A stretch of 64,000 nt of DNA from CAIWHR01 sp963843595. Its GTDB lineage: Bacteria > Pseudomonadota > Gammaproteobacteria > Burkholderiales > Casimicrobiaceae. The stretch covers positions 1 to 64,000 of the forward strand of contig CAWJLG010000012.1 in the NCBI GenBank assembly GCA_963843595.1, in the 5' to 3' direction. The position numbers and the translations under genes are program-made. The notes under the pieces are model-generated. The model saw only the letters and a program-made list of their open reading frames with translations, searched no databases and was not told where the DNA came from. Shown here piece after piece: positions 1 to 7,462 of this stretch (positions are counted from its first letter, which is position 1; every line of letters begins with the position of its first letter).

Positions 1-2437
1 GCGCGAGCGCCAGCGTGACATCGAGCGGATTGGCGAGCGGTGCGTACGGCAGCGGGCTCGCGTCGCCTGGCGACAGCACGTTGACGGCGAGGAACCAGAG
101 CACGAGCAAGCCTGCGATCGGAAGCCCCGCGCCGAGTGCATAGGCATCGCCGTACTCGGCGAGCGGCCACCACGCCCGCAGCCGCAACGGCGGGATCGCC
201 GCAAGATAGCCGATCGCCGGCACTGCCGCCGCACACGCCATCCAGGCGGTGTACCCGGGCGTGATTCGCCCGACCCACTCGCTCGCCTCCCACGCCAACT
301 GCACCGTGAGCGCGATCGCGGACGCGGCATGAACGGCGCGCAGGAATCCCGCCGCGCCGGGCGCACCGCCGGCCTCGGCGTTCGGCGCGAAACGCAGCGC
401 TTCGGCAGCATGAAGCACGCGCCAGTGAAGCCACCAGGCGAGCGGAAACACCACCCAGCCCCAGACGCCCAACGTCGTGCGGGCCCGTTCGAAATCGCCG
501 AACGCGGCGAACGCCATGGTCGGCAGCAGCGCGATGCCGGTCGCTGCCAGGCGCGGCCATTCGAGCCGGCGGCGAATCGCCAGCGCGACCGCGACGCCGG
601 CCACGACCCAGCCCAGCGTCGCGTGCGTCGCCTCGTCGCGGGGCAGCTGGCGGAAGAGTTCGAAGCCGCCCGCGCCGATCCACCAGCCGATGCCCCACGC
701 GAATACGAGCGGGACCAGCCCGCGCTCGCCCACGCTCAATTCATCGCGCGACCGGTCCGCAAAGTATGTCGTCGCGAATGCCGACAGCGCGATCAGTATC
801 GCGCCGAGGAAGAAGGCATTCGCGAACAGCCGATCGCCTTCGCCGGCCGTGCCGGAGTACAGGAACACGATGCCGGCGGCGAGCTGGATCGCGAGCGCGA
901 AGCCGCGGGCCAGCAGCGCGCGCTGGCGGACGCCGAGCCAGTAGACGCCGGCGGCCTCGACCGCCCAGATCGCCGCCGTCACGCGTTCGTCGAACGCGAG
1001 CGGAACCGCAATCGTCGCGAAGATCGCCGCCAGCGCCAGAAATGCGCGCGCGAGCAGCGCGAAACCAGCGCCCTCGCGGCGGCGCAAGACGAGAGACAGC
1101 GCCGCGTACACGACGGCAACGGCCAGTGCACTCCATGCCGCGCCGTACCGCGTGTCATGCACCAGCGCCGCCTGCAGCGCGAAACCGACCAGCGGCACGC
1201 CGAATACGAGCAGCCCGTCGACCGGCGCCTTCGCGGCCAGGGGGCCGCGCTTCGCGTGCAGGATCGCGATCGTGACGTAGAACGCGAAGAAGAGGACGAG
1301 GAACGGCTGAACGGTTCCGTAGTGCGCCGGCGCGTAGTAACGGTGGCCCCAGACGACTCCGAGTACGAACGTGAACACGAAGCCGAGCGCATTGAGCGCG
1401 CGCCACGCCCGTACCCACGCCAGCGCGAAAATCGCTCCGTTGAGCACGGCGAAATACCCGAACAGCAGCGCTGGCGGGCCGGCGGTGGAGGCGAGCATCG
1501 GCGCGACGAAACCGCCGGCAACGGCAAGGCCGGCGAGCGGCTGCGAGTCGCTGCGCACCGCGAGCCATACGGTCAGCGCCGAGATCGCTACGAGCAGTCC
1601 GATGGCCGGTGCATCGGGAAGCACGTCGTAGAACCGGAACGCCGCATACGTCGTCAGGTAGAGCACCCCGGCGCCGGCTCCTTGCAACGACAGTCCGTAA
1701 CCAGGCCGCGGTACCGCAAGGCGAATGCCCAGGCCGATCAGGGCCATCCCCACGAGTCCGACAGCGGCGAGCTTCACCTCGATCGGCACCTCGAAGTGTT
1801 CGGCGAAATAGCGCAGCAGGAACGCGATGCCGAAGAAGAGAATCACCACGCCGACGCGGGTCAGCGTATTGCCGCTGGTGAACCACGCCCAAAGGGGATT
1901 GGGTGTCGGCGCGGCCGCCGCCGGAAGGTATCGCGACTCGCCGACCACCGGTGCGGCGGGCGCGGGACCGGCGTGCGCGGAAGGTGGTGATCCCGCGTCC
2001 GGGTTCGAAGCCGCGAGTGGCTGCAGCGCATCGTCCGCGCTTCGCCGCCAGCCCTCCGCTGGGAGGTCCGATCCTTGCGAGGACTCCGGCAGCGGTACTC
2101 GAGCGACGGTCGCGACGACAGGCGCATCCGGCCACGACGACGCGGTATCGGCTAGCGCCCCCCGCTGGGCGCTTTCAAGCTGCGCGACCCGGCGCTCGAG
2201 TTCCGCCACGCGTCGTGCGAGCGCAGGATCGTGCGGCCCGGGCGGCAGCGCGGCGTTGCTTGTCGCAGGTTCGGCGTCGACGGCCCGATCGGGCTTGCGG
2301 AAAGCGGCGCGCTGCCGGCTCCCCGAGAAGACGGCCCCGATGAAGAAGCCCGCGAGACCGCCCAGAACCGCGCCCCAGTCGTGACCGATGAAATTGCCGG
2401 CGGCAGCACCCGCGAACAGCCCGATCAATGCCCACAT
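1..2437 (-). CDS. DUF2339 family multi-pass membrane protein (C-terminus beyond window)
   Basis: The frame is open from the ATG at 2437 to the left edge, giving about 812 residues with no stop, so the C-terminal end is missing. The N-terminus is a short glycine/alanine-rich hydrophobic hairpin (starting MWALIGLFAGAAAGNF), followed by a charged coiled-coil-like piece (about residues 65-95) and a proline/alanine linker to about residue 165. After NPLWAWFTSGNTLTRVGV comes an almost unbroken series of hydrophobic helices. This order is typical of DUF2339 (PF10101) proteins of 850-1000 residues; the function of the family is not known. It starts 28 bases after the stop of the upstream flippase-acyltransferase gene, so the two are probably cotranscribed. 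The long plus-strand frame over the same DNA is a shadow. Confidence 0.85.
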   Translation of the reverse strand, partial: MWALIGLFAGAAAGNFIGHDWGAVLGGLAGFFIGAVFSGSRQRAAFRKPDRAVDAEPATSNAALPPGPHDPALARRVAELERRVAQLESAQRGALADTASSWPDAPVVATVARVPLPESSQGSDLPAEGWRRSADDALQPLAASNPDAGSPPSAHAGPAPAAPVVGESRYLPAAAAPTPNPLWAWFTSGNTLTRVGVVILFFGIAFLLRYFAEHFEVPIEVKLAAVGLVGMALIGLGIRLAVPRPGYGLSLQGAGAGVLYLTTYAAFRFYDVLPDAPAIGLLVAISALTVWLAVRSDSQPLAGLAVAGGFVAPMLASTAGPPALLFGYFAVLNGAIFALAWVRAWRALNALGFVFTFVLGVVWGHRYYAPAHYGTVQPFLVLFFAFYVTIAILHAKRGPLAAKAPVDGLLVFGVPLVGFALQAALVHDTRYGAAWSALAVAVVYAALSLVLRRREGAGFALLARAFLALAAIFATIAVPLAFDERVTAAIWAVEAAGVYWLGVRQRALLARGFALAIQLAAGIVFLYSGTAGEGDRLFANAFFLGAILIALSAFATTYFADRSRDELSVGERGLVPLVFAWGIGWWIGAGGFELFRQLPRDEATHATLGWVVAGVAVALAIRRRLEWPRLAATGIALLPTMAFAAFGDFERARTTLGVWGWVVFPLAWWLHWRVLHAAEALRFAPNAEAGGAPGAAGFLRAVHAASAIALTVQLAWEASEWVGRITPGYTAWMACAAAVPAIGYLAAIPPLRLRAWWPLAEYGDAYALGAGLPIAGLLVLWFLAVNVLSPGDASPLPYAPLANPLDVTLALA

Positions 2438-2465
2438 CGCGAACTCCCGATTCCCGGCACCCCGT

Positions 2466-4349
2466 TCAGCGCCGCTCGCCGCGCAACGCCAGGACCGCCG
2501 CCTGCAGGCCCGCGAGCGTCACCCTTTCCGGCGGCACCGGCGGCGCGACGACCAGCGCGATCCGCGAGAACAGCCCGCGCCATCGACGGAACGCCTTGCC
2601 TTCGAATGAGCGGCTGAAGAAGCTGCCCCAGAGTCCGCGCAGCGCCATCGGCACCACGGGGACGGGTGTGGATTCGATCATCTGCTGCAGGCCCGGACGG
2701 AAGGCATTGAGTTCGCCGGTGTCGGTGAGCCGGCCCTCGGGAAAGATCCCGACGACCTCCCCCGCGCGCAGCGCAGCAGCCGCCTCGGCGAATGCGTGGT
2801 CCTTCATCGCCGGGTCCTCCTTTGCCGGCGCAATCGGAATCGTGCGCATGGTGCGAAAGATGAACGACAGCAACGGCACGCGGAAAATGCGATGGTCCAT
2901 CACGAACCGTATGGGCCGTCGGATCGACGCGGCGATGACGACGGCGTCGACGTAGCTCACGTGATTGCACACGACGATGCATGCCCCCTCATCGGGAATG
3001 TTGTCGAGCCCCTCCTTCTCGACCCGGTAGAACGTGTGGATCAGCAACCACGCGAGGAACCGCATCAGGAATTCTGGCACGAGACCGTACACATAGAGGG
3101 CAACCGCCGCGTTCATGATCCCGGTCACCAGGAACAGATCGGGAATCGACAGGCCCGCCTTCAGGAGTGCGATGGCCAGCCCCGCCGACACGACCATGAA
3201 CAGCGCGTTGAGGATGTTGTTCGCCGCGATGATCCGTGACCGGTGCGACGGCGCCGAGCGCTCCTGGATGAGCGCGTAGAGCGGCACGATGTAGAACCCG
3301 CCGAACAGCCCGATCAGGACGAGGTCGGCGGCGACGCGCCAGTGCGCCGGCTGCGCGAAGAACGCGTCGAGTCCGGCGAGCCCGGACGCGTGCAATTCCC
3401 GGCTCGCGAACCAGAGATCGACGGCGAACAGCGTGAGCCCGATCGACCCGAACGGCACGAGGCCCAGCTCGACCTTGCGCCCGGACAGCCGCTCGCACAG
3501 CAACGATCCCACGCCGATCCCCACCGAGAACAGCGCCAGCAGGAATGTCACGACGTGCTCGTTGCCGCCGAGGACGTCGCGGCTGAAGCCCGCGAACTGG
3601 GCAAGAAAGGTCGCGCCGTAGAACCAGAACCACGAAATACCGAGCATCGACAACCAGACCACGCGATTGCCCTGCGCGAAACGCAGGTTCTTCCACGTCT
3701 CGGTGAACGGGTTCCAGTTGATGGCGAGCGCCGGATCGACGGCAGGCGTGTGCGGAATCGCGCGGCTGACGAGGTAGCCGGCGACCGCGACGGCGACCGC
3801 CACCGCGCCCGCCAGCGCGGCGCCGATCGTCGGGATCGCCACGACGAGTCCGCCGGCAATCGTTCCAAGCAGGATCGCGACGAAGGTTCCCATCTCGACC
3901 AGACCGTTGCCGCCGACGAGCTCCTCGCTGCGCAGATGCTGCGGCAGGATCGCGTACTTGACCGGACCGAACAGCGTCGAGTGGACGCCCATCAGCGCCA
4001 GCGCGACGAACAGCAGCGCGAGGCTGCGCTGCCAGAAGCCGACCAGGCCCACCGCCATGATCGCGATCTCGAAGAGCTTGATCAGCCGGATCAGGCGCGA
4101 TTTCTCGTACTTGTCCGCGAGCTGACCCGAGGTCGCCGACAGCAGCACGAACGGAGCGATGAATACGGCGCCCGCGAGATTGACCAGCGCGTTCGGGTCG
4201 AGCGCGGTCAGACTGGTCGCCTGGAATGCGACGAAGATGATCAGCGCATTCTTGAAGATGTTGTCGTTGCCGGCACCGAGAAACTGTGTCCAGAAGAACG
4301 GCGCGAACCGGCGCTGCCGGAGCAGATCGAACTGGTTGGGCTGATGCAT
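2466..4349 (-). CDS. MFS lysophospholipid transporter fused to PlsC-type acyltransferase
   Basis: A 627-residue fusion. Residues 1-410 are a major-facilitator transporter resembling LplT, which flips lysophospholipids across the inner membrane (the start MHQPNQFDLLRQRRFAPFFW and GAGNDNIFKNA are family-like). Residues 430-627 form a PlsC/LPLAT domain with the HX4D catalytic motif (NHVSYVD) and the FPEGRLTDTGE glycerol-phosphate site. The likely role is recycling lysophospholipids: import, then reacylation. In E. coli the acyltransferase partner Aas also carries an AMP-forming acyl-ACP ligase domain; that domain is absent here. I chose the ATG at 4349 because family homology begins there; the frame stays open to 4628, over the thyA promoter side, and that extension looks like noncoding sequence. 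Followed by the DUF2339 gene. Confidence 0.88.
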   Translation of the reverse strand: MHQPNQFDLLRQRRFAPFFWTQFLGAGNDNIFKNALIIFVAFQATSLTALDPNALVNLAGAVFIAPFVLLSATSGQLADKYEKSRLIRLIKLFEIAIMAVGLVGFWQRSLALLFVALALMGVHSTLFGPVKYAILPQHLRSEELVGGNGLVEMGTFVAILLGTIAGGLVVAIPTIGAALAGAVAVAVAVAGYLVSRAIPHTPAVDPALAINWNPFTETWKNLRFAQGNRVVWLSMLGISWFWFYGATFLAQFAGFSRDVLGGNEHVVTFLLALFSVGIGVGSLLCERLSGRKVELGLVPFGSIGLTLFAVDLWFASRELHASGLAGLDAFFAQPAHWRVAADLVLIGLFGGFYIVPLYALIQERSAPSHRSRIIAANNILNALFMVVSAGLAIALLKAGLSIPDLFLVTGIMNAAVALYVYGLVPEFLMRFLAWLLIHTFYRVEKEGLDNIPDEGACIVVCNHVSYVDAVVIAASIRRPIRFVMDHRIFRVPLLSFIFRTMRTIPIAPAKEDPAMKDHAFAEAAAALRAGEVVGIFPEGRLTDTGELNAFRPGLQQMIESTPVPVVPMALRGLWGSFFSRSFEGKAFRRWRGLFSRIALVVAPPVPPERVTLAGLQAAVLALRGERR

Positions 4350-4598
4350 GAAGCGAATCCCTGTTGACGCCGGACCGGTGAACAAGACGTCGGGTCTCGT
4401 ACCCGGCACGACCGCAGTGCGTCCCGATTGCTGTGCTCCCGGACGGCGCACGCGTACGAACTCGAACAGCGGCCCATTGTGCCAGCGAACCTCGCGCCAC
4501 AGGCCGTTCGCATCGACGTAAAGGACAGGGCGCCACGCGCCCGCCGACCGCGACGGGCGGCGGGGCAGACGGGCCAGACGGGCCGGTCGCGTGCACGC

Positions 4599-4604
4599 TA
4601 CAAT
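4599..4604 (+). promoter_or_regulatory. Probable -10 box for thyA in the 305-bp divergent gap
   Basis: TACAAT lies 50 bases before the thyA ATG, in the gap 4350-4654 between two divergent genes. No good -35 hexamer is visible at the right distance. The DNA just upstream carries short imperfect repeats of CAGACGGGCC. I see no separate gene in this gap. Confidence 0.35.
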
Positions 4605-4654
4605 GCGCGTCGCCGGCACGATCGGCATCCGCGTACGTTTTTCCTCGTTCCCCG

Positions 4655-5449
4655 ATGCGCCAGTACCTCGATTTCATGCGGCACGTCCGCGACCACGGTC
4701 ACCGCAAAGCGGACCGCACCGGCACCGGGACGCGGTCGGTGTTCGGGTATCAGATGCGTTTCGACCTCGGCGCGGGCTTTCCGCTGCTGACGACGAAGAA
4801 GGTCCACACCAAGTCGATCATCCACGAATTGCTGTGGTTCCTGCGCGGCGAGACCAACGTCCGGTCGCTGCAGGCTGCCGGCGTGACGATCTGGGACGAG
4901 TGGGCGGATGCGAACGGCGACCTGGGGCCGATTTACGGCTACCAGTGGCGCAGCTGGCCGGCGCCCGACGGCCGGCACATCGACCAGCTCGCGGCGGTGG
5001 TCGCCGAGATCCGGAAGAACCCCGACTCGCGGCGGCTGATCGTGTCGGCGTGGAACGTCGGCGACATCCCGCGGATGAAATTGCCGCCCTGCCACGCCTT
5101 CTTCCAGTTCTACGTCGCCGGCGGCCGGCTGTCCTGCCAGCTCTACCAGCGCAGCGCCGACATCTTCCTCGGCGTGCCCTTCAACATCGCGTCGTACGCG
5201 CTGCTGACGCACCTGGTCGCGCAGCAGTGCGACCTCGGCGTCGGCGACTTCATCTGGACCGGCGGCGACTGCCATCTCTACGACAATCACGCGGAGCAGG
5301 TCGACACGCAGCTCGCCCGCACCCCGTTCCCGCCGCCCCGCCTCGCGATCCACCGGAAGCCGCCGACGCTGTTCGACTACCGGTTCGAGGACTTCGAGAT
5401 CCTCGATTACCTTTCCCACGCCGCCATCAAGGCCCCGGTCGCCGTGTAG
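4655..5449 (+). CDS. thyA: Thymidylate synthase
   Basis: A 264-residue ThyA, the same length as the E. coli enzyme. It methylates dUMP to dTMP with 5,10-methylenetetrahydrofolate, releasing dihydrofolate, in the cytoplasm. The start MRQYLDFMRHVRDHG, the folate/nucleotide-binding GTRSVFGYQMRF, the catalytic cysteine in LPPCHAFFQF and the dUMP-binding QRSADIFLGVPFNIASYA are all present. The ATG at 4655 is the start that matches the family; the frame is open further upstream but that part has no similarity to ThyA. folA, whose product regenerates tetrahydrofolate from the dihydrofolate made here, lies about 4.3 kb further on, separated from it by the glr operon. Confidence 0.97.
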   Translation: MRQYLDFMRHVRDHGHRKADRTGTGTRSVFGYQMRFDLGAGFPLLTTKKVHTKSIIHELLWFLRGETNVRSLQAAGVTIWDEWADANGDLGPIYGYQWRSWPAPDGRHIDQLAAVVAEIRKNPDSRRLIVSAWNVGDIPRMKLPPCHAFFQFYVAGGRLSCQLYQRSADIFLGVPFNIASYALLTHLVAQQCDLGVGDFIWTGGDCHLYDNHAEQVDTQLARTPFPPPRLAIHRKPPTLFDYRFEDFEILDYLSHAAIKAPVAV

Positions 5450-5492
5450 CGCCTGCTGAGGCTAAAGGCGATTGCGTCGCCGCGCGCGGACC

Positions 5493-5525
5493 AAAAAAAA
5501 GCCCGCCGGGAGGAAATGAGCGGGC
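5493..5525 (-). terminator. Intrinsic terminator reading leftward
   Basis: On the minus strand GCCCGC (5525-5520), a 13-base loop and GCGGGC (5506-5501) are followed at once by eight T (5500-5493). This is a textbook Rho-independent terminator. It points away from thyA and closes the short transcription unit that begins at the sigma-54 promoter at 5810-5825. Confidence 0.85.
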
Positions 5526-5603
5526 AAGGGGGATTCGGTCGGAGCGTTTCCCCGCTCCGGGAGGGTCGGCCGGGTACCGCTGTGCGGTCCGGACGCGCGT
5601 GCG

Positions 5604-5771
5604 CTAGACGATGCTGCGCGCCGCGTTGACGCGATCCGCAAGGGCGGCCAGCGCTTCCTGCTGCGATGGCGACAAGGCGTCGTCGTCATGGCGACCGGCG
5701 ACACCCGTGTCCGGGCCCTTCGGTTGGCCGGCAAGCCAGTACTGCGAGAATTCGGGCGAAAACGAGTCCAT
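5604..5771 (-). CDS. Small unknown protein (55 aa) in the GlrR-type sigma-54 unit
   Basis: A 55-codon frame beginning MDSFSPEFSQYWLAGQPKG and ending NAARSIV. I do not recognise it. It has no signal peptide or membrane segment; the middle is acidic (HDDDALS) and the last 20 residues could form an amphipathic helix (QQEALAALADRVNAARS). Third codon positions are strongly G/C, like the real genes around it. The ATG lies 28 bases after the transcription start predicted from the sigma-54 promoter at 5810-5825, and a strong terminator follows 79 bases after the stop, so the frame fits one short transcript of about 300 nucleotides. The ribosome-binding site is weak (a GGAA directly before the ATG). 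The alternative is that the transcript is a small regulatory RNA and the frame is incidental. Confidence 0.5.
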   Translation of the reverse strand: MDSFSPEFSQYWLAGQPKGPDTGVAGRHDDDALSPSQQEALAALADRVNAARSIV

Positions 5772-5809
5772 GTTCCGTAAGTCGCGTGGGTCTGGATATC
5801 CTTACCTGG

Positions 5810-5825
5810 AGCAAACGTCGTGCCA
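5810..5825 (-). promoter_or_regulatory. Consensus sigma-54 (-24/-12) promoter
   Basis: Reading leftward the sequence is TGGCACGACGTTTGCT, an exact match to the RpoN consensus TGGCACG-N4-TTGCW. The GC of the -12 box is at 5812-5811, which predicts transcription start near 5799. The enhancer-like sites at 5938-5955 and 6003-6020 and the IHF site at 5975-5987 lie upstream, at the distances usual for a sigma-54 activator. Confidence 0.85.
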
Positions 5826-5937
5826 TGGAACGCTCGGCACGAGCGGATGAGACCGCCACCGAGGATTTCCCCCTCGATGGGCCCCCGCTTTTCCGATCGA
5901 GCGTATTGTCCTTGCCGGAGCGCGGCGATCCGGCTTT

Positions 5938-5955
5938 TGTCGCACCATGCCGACA
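5938..5955 (-). promoter_or_regulatory. Putative GlrR binding site 1 (TGTC-N10-GACA)
   Basis: TGTC at 5938-5941 and GACA at 5952-5955 are separated by exactly ten bases. This dyad is the published enterobacterial GlrR site pattern. Its centre is about 148 bases upstream of the predicted start of the sigma-54 unit. That GlrR of this organism uses the same pattern is inference; the glrR gene ends only 130 bases away. Confidence 0.65.
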
Positions 5956-5974
5956 GCATATGTGTCATTTGTGT

Positions 5975-5987
5975 TAATGGATTGATT
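5975..5987 (-). promoter_or_regulatory. IHF consensus site
   Basis: The minus strand reads AATCAATCCATTA, a full match to the IHF consensus WATCAANNNNTTR, in a locally AT-rich stretch between the two putative GlrR sites. IHF bending is a normal part of sigma-54 promoters, including that of glmY in E. coli. Confidence 0.6.
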
Positions 5988-6002
5988 CAAAGCATCTTTA
6001 TA

Positions 6003-6020
6003 TGTCGCTTTTTCACGACA
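6003..6020 (-). promoter_or_regulatory. Putative GlrR binding site 2 (TGTC-N10-GACA)
   Basis: TGTC at 6003-6006 and GACA at 6017-6020 with a ten-base spacer, identical in geometry to the site at 5938-5955. It is centred about 213 bases upstream of the predicted start of transcription and lies in the 3' flank of glrR. Confidence 0.65.
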
Positions 6021-6083
6021 TCAAAAAGAGACAGTAACAGATGGCAACCGGGCGTCGCTGCGCGTTGCGCGCCGAAGCGGATT

Positions 6084-7445
6084 TCAGGGCGACTTGGCCT
6101 CTTTGAACATCGCCGGCTCGAGATGGTGGCGCTGCAGGAGCTTGTAGAACTCGGTGCGGTTCCGCTTGGCGAGCAGTGCCGCCTGGGTGACGTTGCCCCC
6201 CGTGATTTTCAGTAACCGTACCAGGTAGTCGCGTTCGAAGTTCTTGCGCGCTTCCTCGAACGGCACCAGCGCGCTCGCGTCTTCCTGCAGTGCGCTCTGG
6301 ACCAGTGTGGCCGGAATCACCGCCGTCGTCGCCAATGCCACGGCTTGCTCCAGGAGATTGAGGAGCTGACGGACGTTGCCGGGCCACGGCGCAGCGATCA
6401 GGAGCGCCATGGCGTCGGGCGCGAGCGACGGAACCGGTCGCTTGTAGCGCTCCGCAAGCTTGCGCAGGAAGTGGGCCGCCAGCAGCGGGATGTCTTCGTT
6501 GCGCTCGGCCAGGGACGGCAGCTTGAGCGACACGACGTTCAGCCGGTAGTAGAGATCCTCCCGGAACTGGCCCGATGAGCGTTGCGCCTCGAGGTCGCGA
6601 TGCGTCGCCGAGATCACGCGCACGTCGATCGGGATCGACTGTGTCGCTCCGACCGGGCGCACCTCGCCTTCCTGCAGCACGCGCAGCAGCTTCACCTGCA
6701 GCGCCAATGGCATGTCGCCAATCTCATCGAGGAAGATCGTCCCGCCGTCCGCGGCCTGGAACAGCCCCTTGTGCGCCTGCACGGCGCCTGTGAACGCGCC
6801 CCGCGCGTGACCGAACAGCTCCGACTCCAGCAGCGGCTCGGGAATCGCGCCGCAGTTGACGGCAACAAAGGGGTTGTCCCGGCGCGGACTGGCGCGATGG
6901 ATCGCCCGCGCCAGCAGCTCCTTGCCGGTCCCGGAATCGCCATAGATCAGCACGCTCGCGTCGGAGTCCGCGACGAGCTTGGCCTGCCGCAGCAAATCTT
7001 CCATCCGCGGACTGCGCGTGATGATGCCGGAGCGCCACTCACCGGTCACCTCGGTGCCCACCGCAGGCTCGTCGCCGGCGAGCTTCATCGCCGACGCGAC
7101 CTTGTGCAGCAGGTCCTGGCTGTCGAAGGGTTTGGTCAGAAAACCGAACACCCCCCGCTGCGTCGCGCTCACTGCGTCGGGAATGGTGCCGTGCGCCGTC
7201 AATATGATGACCGGCAGCGCCGGATGCTCGCGATGAATCGCGTCGAAGAGCTGCAGACCGTCGATGCCGGGCATCCGAAGGTCGGTAATCACCGCCCCGG
7301 GCCGCGCGACGGCGAGCGCCGCGAGCGCGGTCTCGCCGCTGTCCGCCGTGCGGACGCGGTACCCCGCGGAGGTGAGCCGCAGGCTGATCAGTTTGAGCAG
7401 GTCGGGATCGTCGTCGACCAGCAGGATGTCGCCGGATGCAGCCAT
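6084..7445 (-). CDS. glrR: Sigma-54-dependent response regulator GlrR (QseF)
   Basis: 453 residues in the NtrC layout. Residues 1-120 form a receiver domain with the acidic pocket VDDDPD and the phosphoacceptor Asp55 in ITDLRMPGIDG. Residues 135-375 form an AAA+ domain with Walker A GDSGTGKE and an intact GAFTGA loop (GARGAFTGAVQ), so it can contact and remodel sigma-54 holoenzyme. A Fis-type helix-turn-helix follows at the C-terminus (GGNVTQAALLAKRNRTEFYK). It is the last gene of the glrK-lipoprotein-glrR operon, the order known from enterobacteria, where GlrR drives the small RNA gene glmY. Downstream on the same strand are two sites of the GlrR type and a sigma-54 promoter, which suggests a local target. 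Confidence 0.95.
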   Translation of the reverse strand: MAASGDILLVDDDPDLLKLISLRLTSAGYRVRTADSGETALAALAVARPGAVITDLRMPGIDGLQLFDAIHREHPALPVIILTAHGTIPDAVSATQRGVFGFLTKPFDSQDLLHKVASAMKLAGDEPAVGTEVTGEWRSGIITRSPRMEDLLRQAKLVADSDASVLIYGDSGTGKELLARAIHRASPRRDNPFVAVNCGAIPEPLLESELFGHARGAFTGAVQAHKGLFQAADGGTIFLDEIGDMPLALQVKLLRVLQEGEVRPVGATQSIPIDVRVISATHRDLEAQRSSGQFREDLYYRLNVVSLKLPSLAERNEDIPLLAAHFLRKLAERYKRPVPSLAPDAMALLIAAPWPGNVRQLLNLLEQAVALATTAVIPATLVQSALQEDASALVPFEEARKNFERDYLVRLLKITGGNVTQAALLAKRNRTEFYKLLQRHHLEPAMFKEAKSP

Positions 7446-7462
7446 GATTGCCTCGCCAGGGT

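Noticed and set aside
329..1990. Long plus-strand frame opposite the DUF2339 gene
   Set aside because: Arg/Gln/Glu-rich shadow of a GC-rich membrane-protein gene on the other strand; no family features.
3243..4367. 374-codon plus-strand frame opposite the flippase-acyltransferase gene
   Set aside because: Very high charged-residue content and no motif; antisense of a clear membrane protein.
4350..4628. N-terminal extension of the flippase-acyltransferase frame
   Set aside because: Overlaps the thyA upstream region and lacks family similarity; a separate small protein there could not be supported.
5933..5946. Second weak sigma-54-like GG-N10-GC site
   Set aside because: Only the minimal GG/GC spacing matches; the site at 5810-5825 matches the full consensus and this one overlaps the putative GlrR site.
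5462..5968. 168-codon minus-strand frame in the thyA-glrR gap
   Set aside because: Runs through the sigma-54 promoter, the terminator and the 55-codon frame, with no coding bias.
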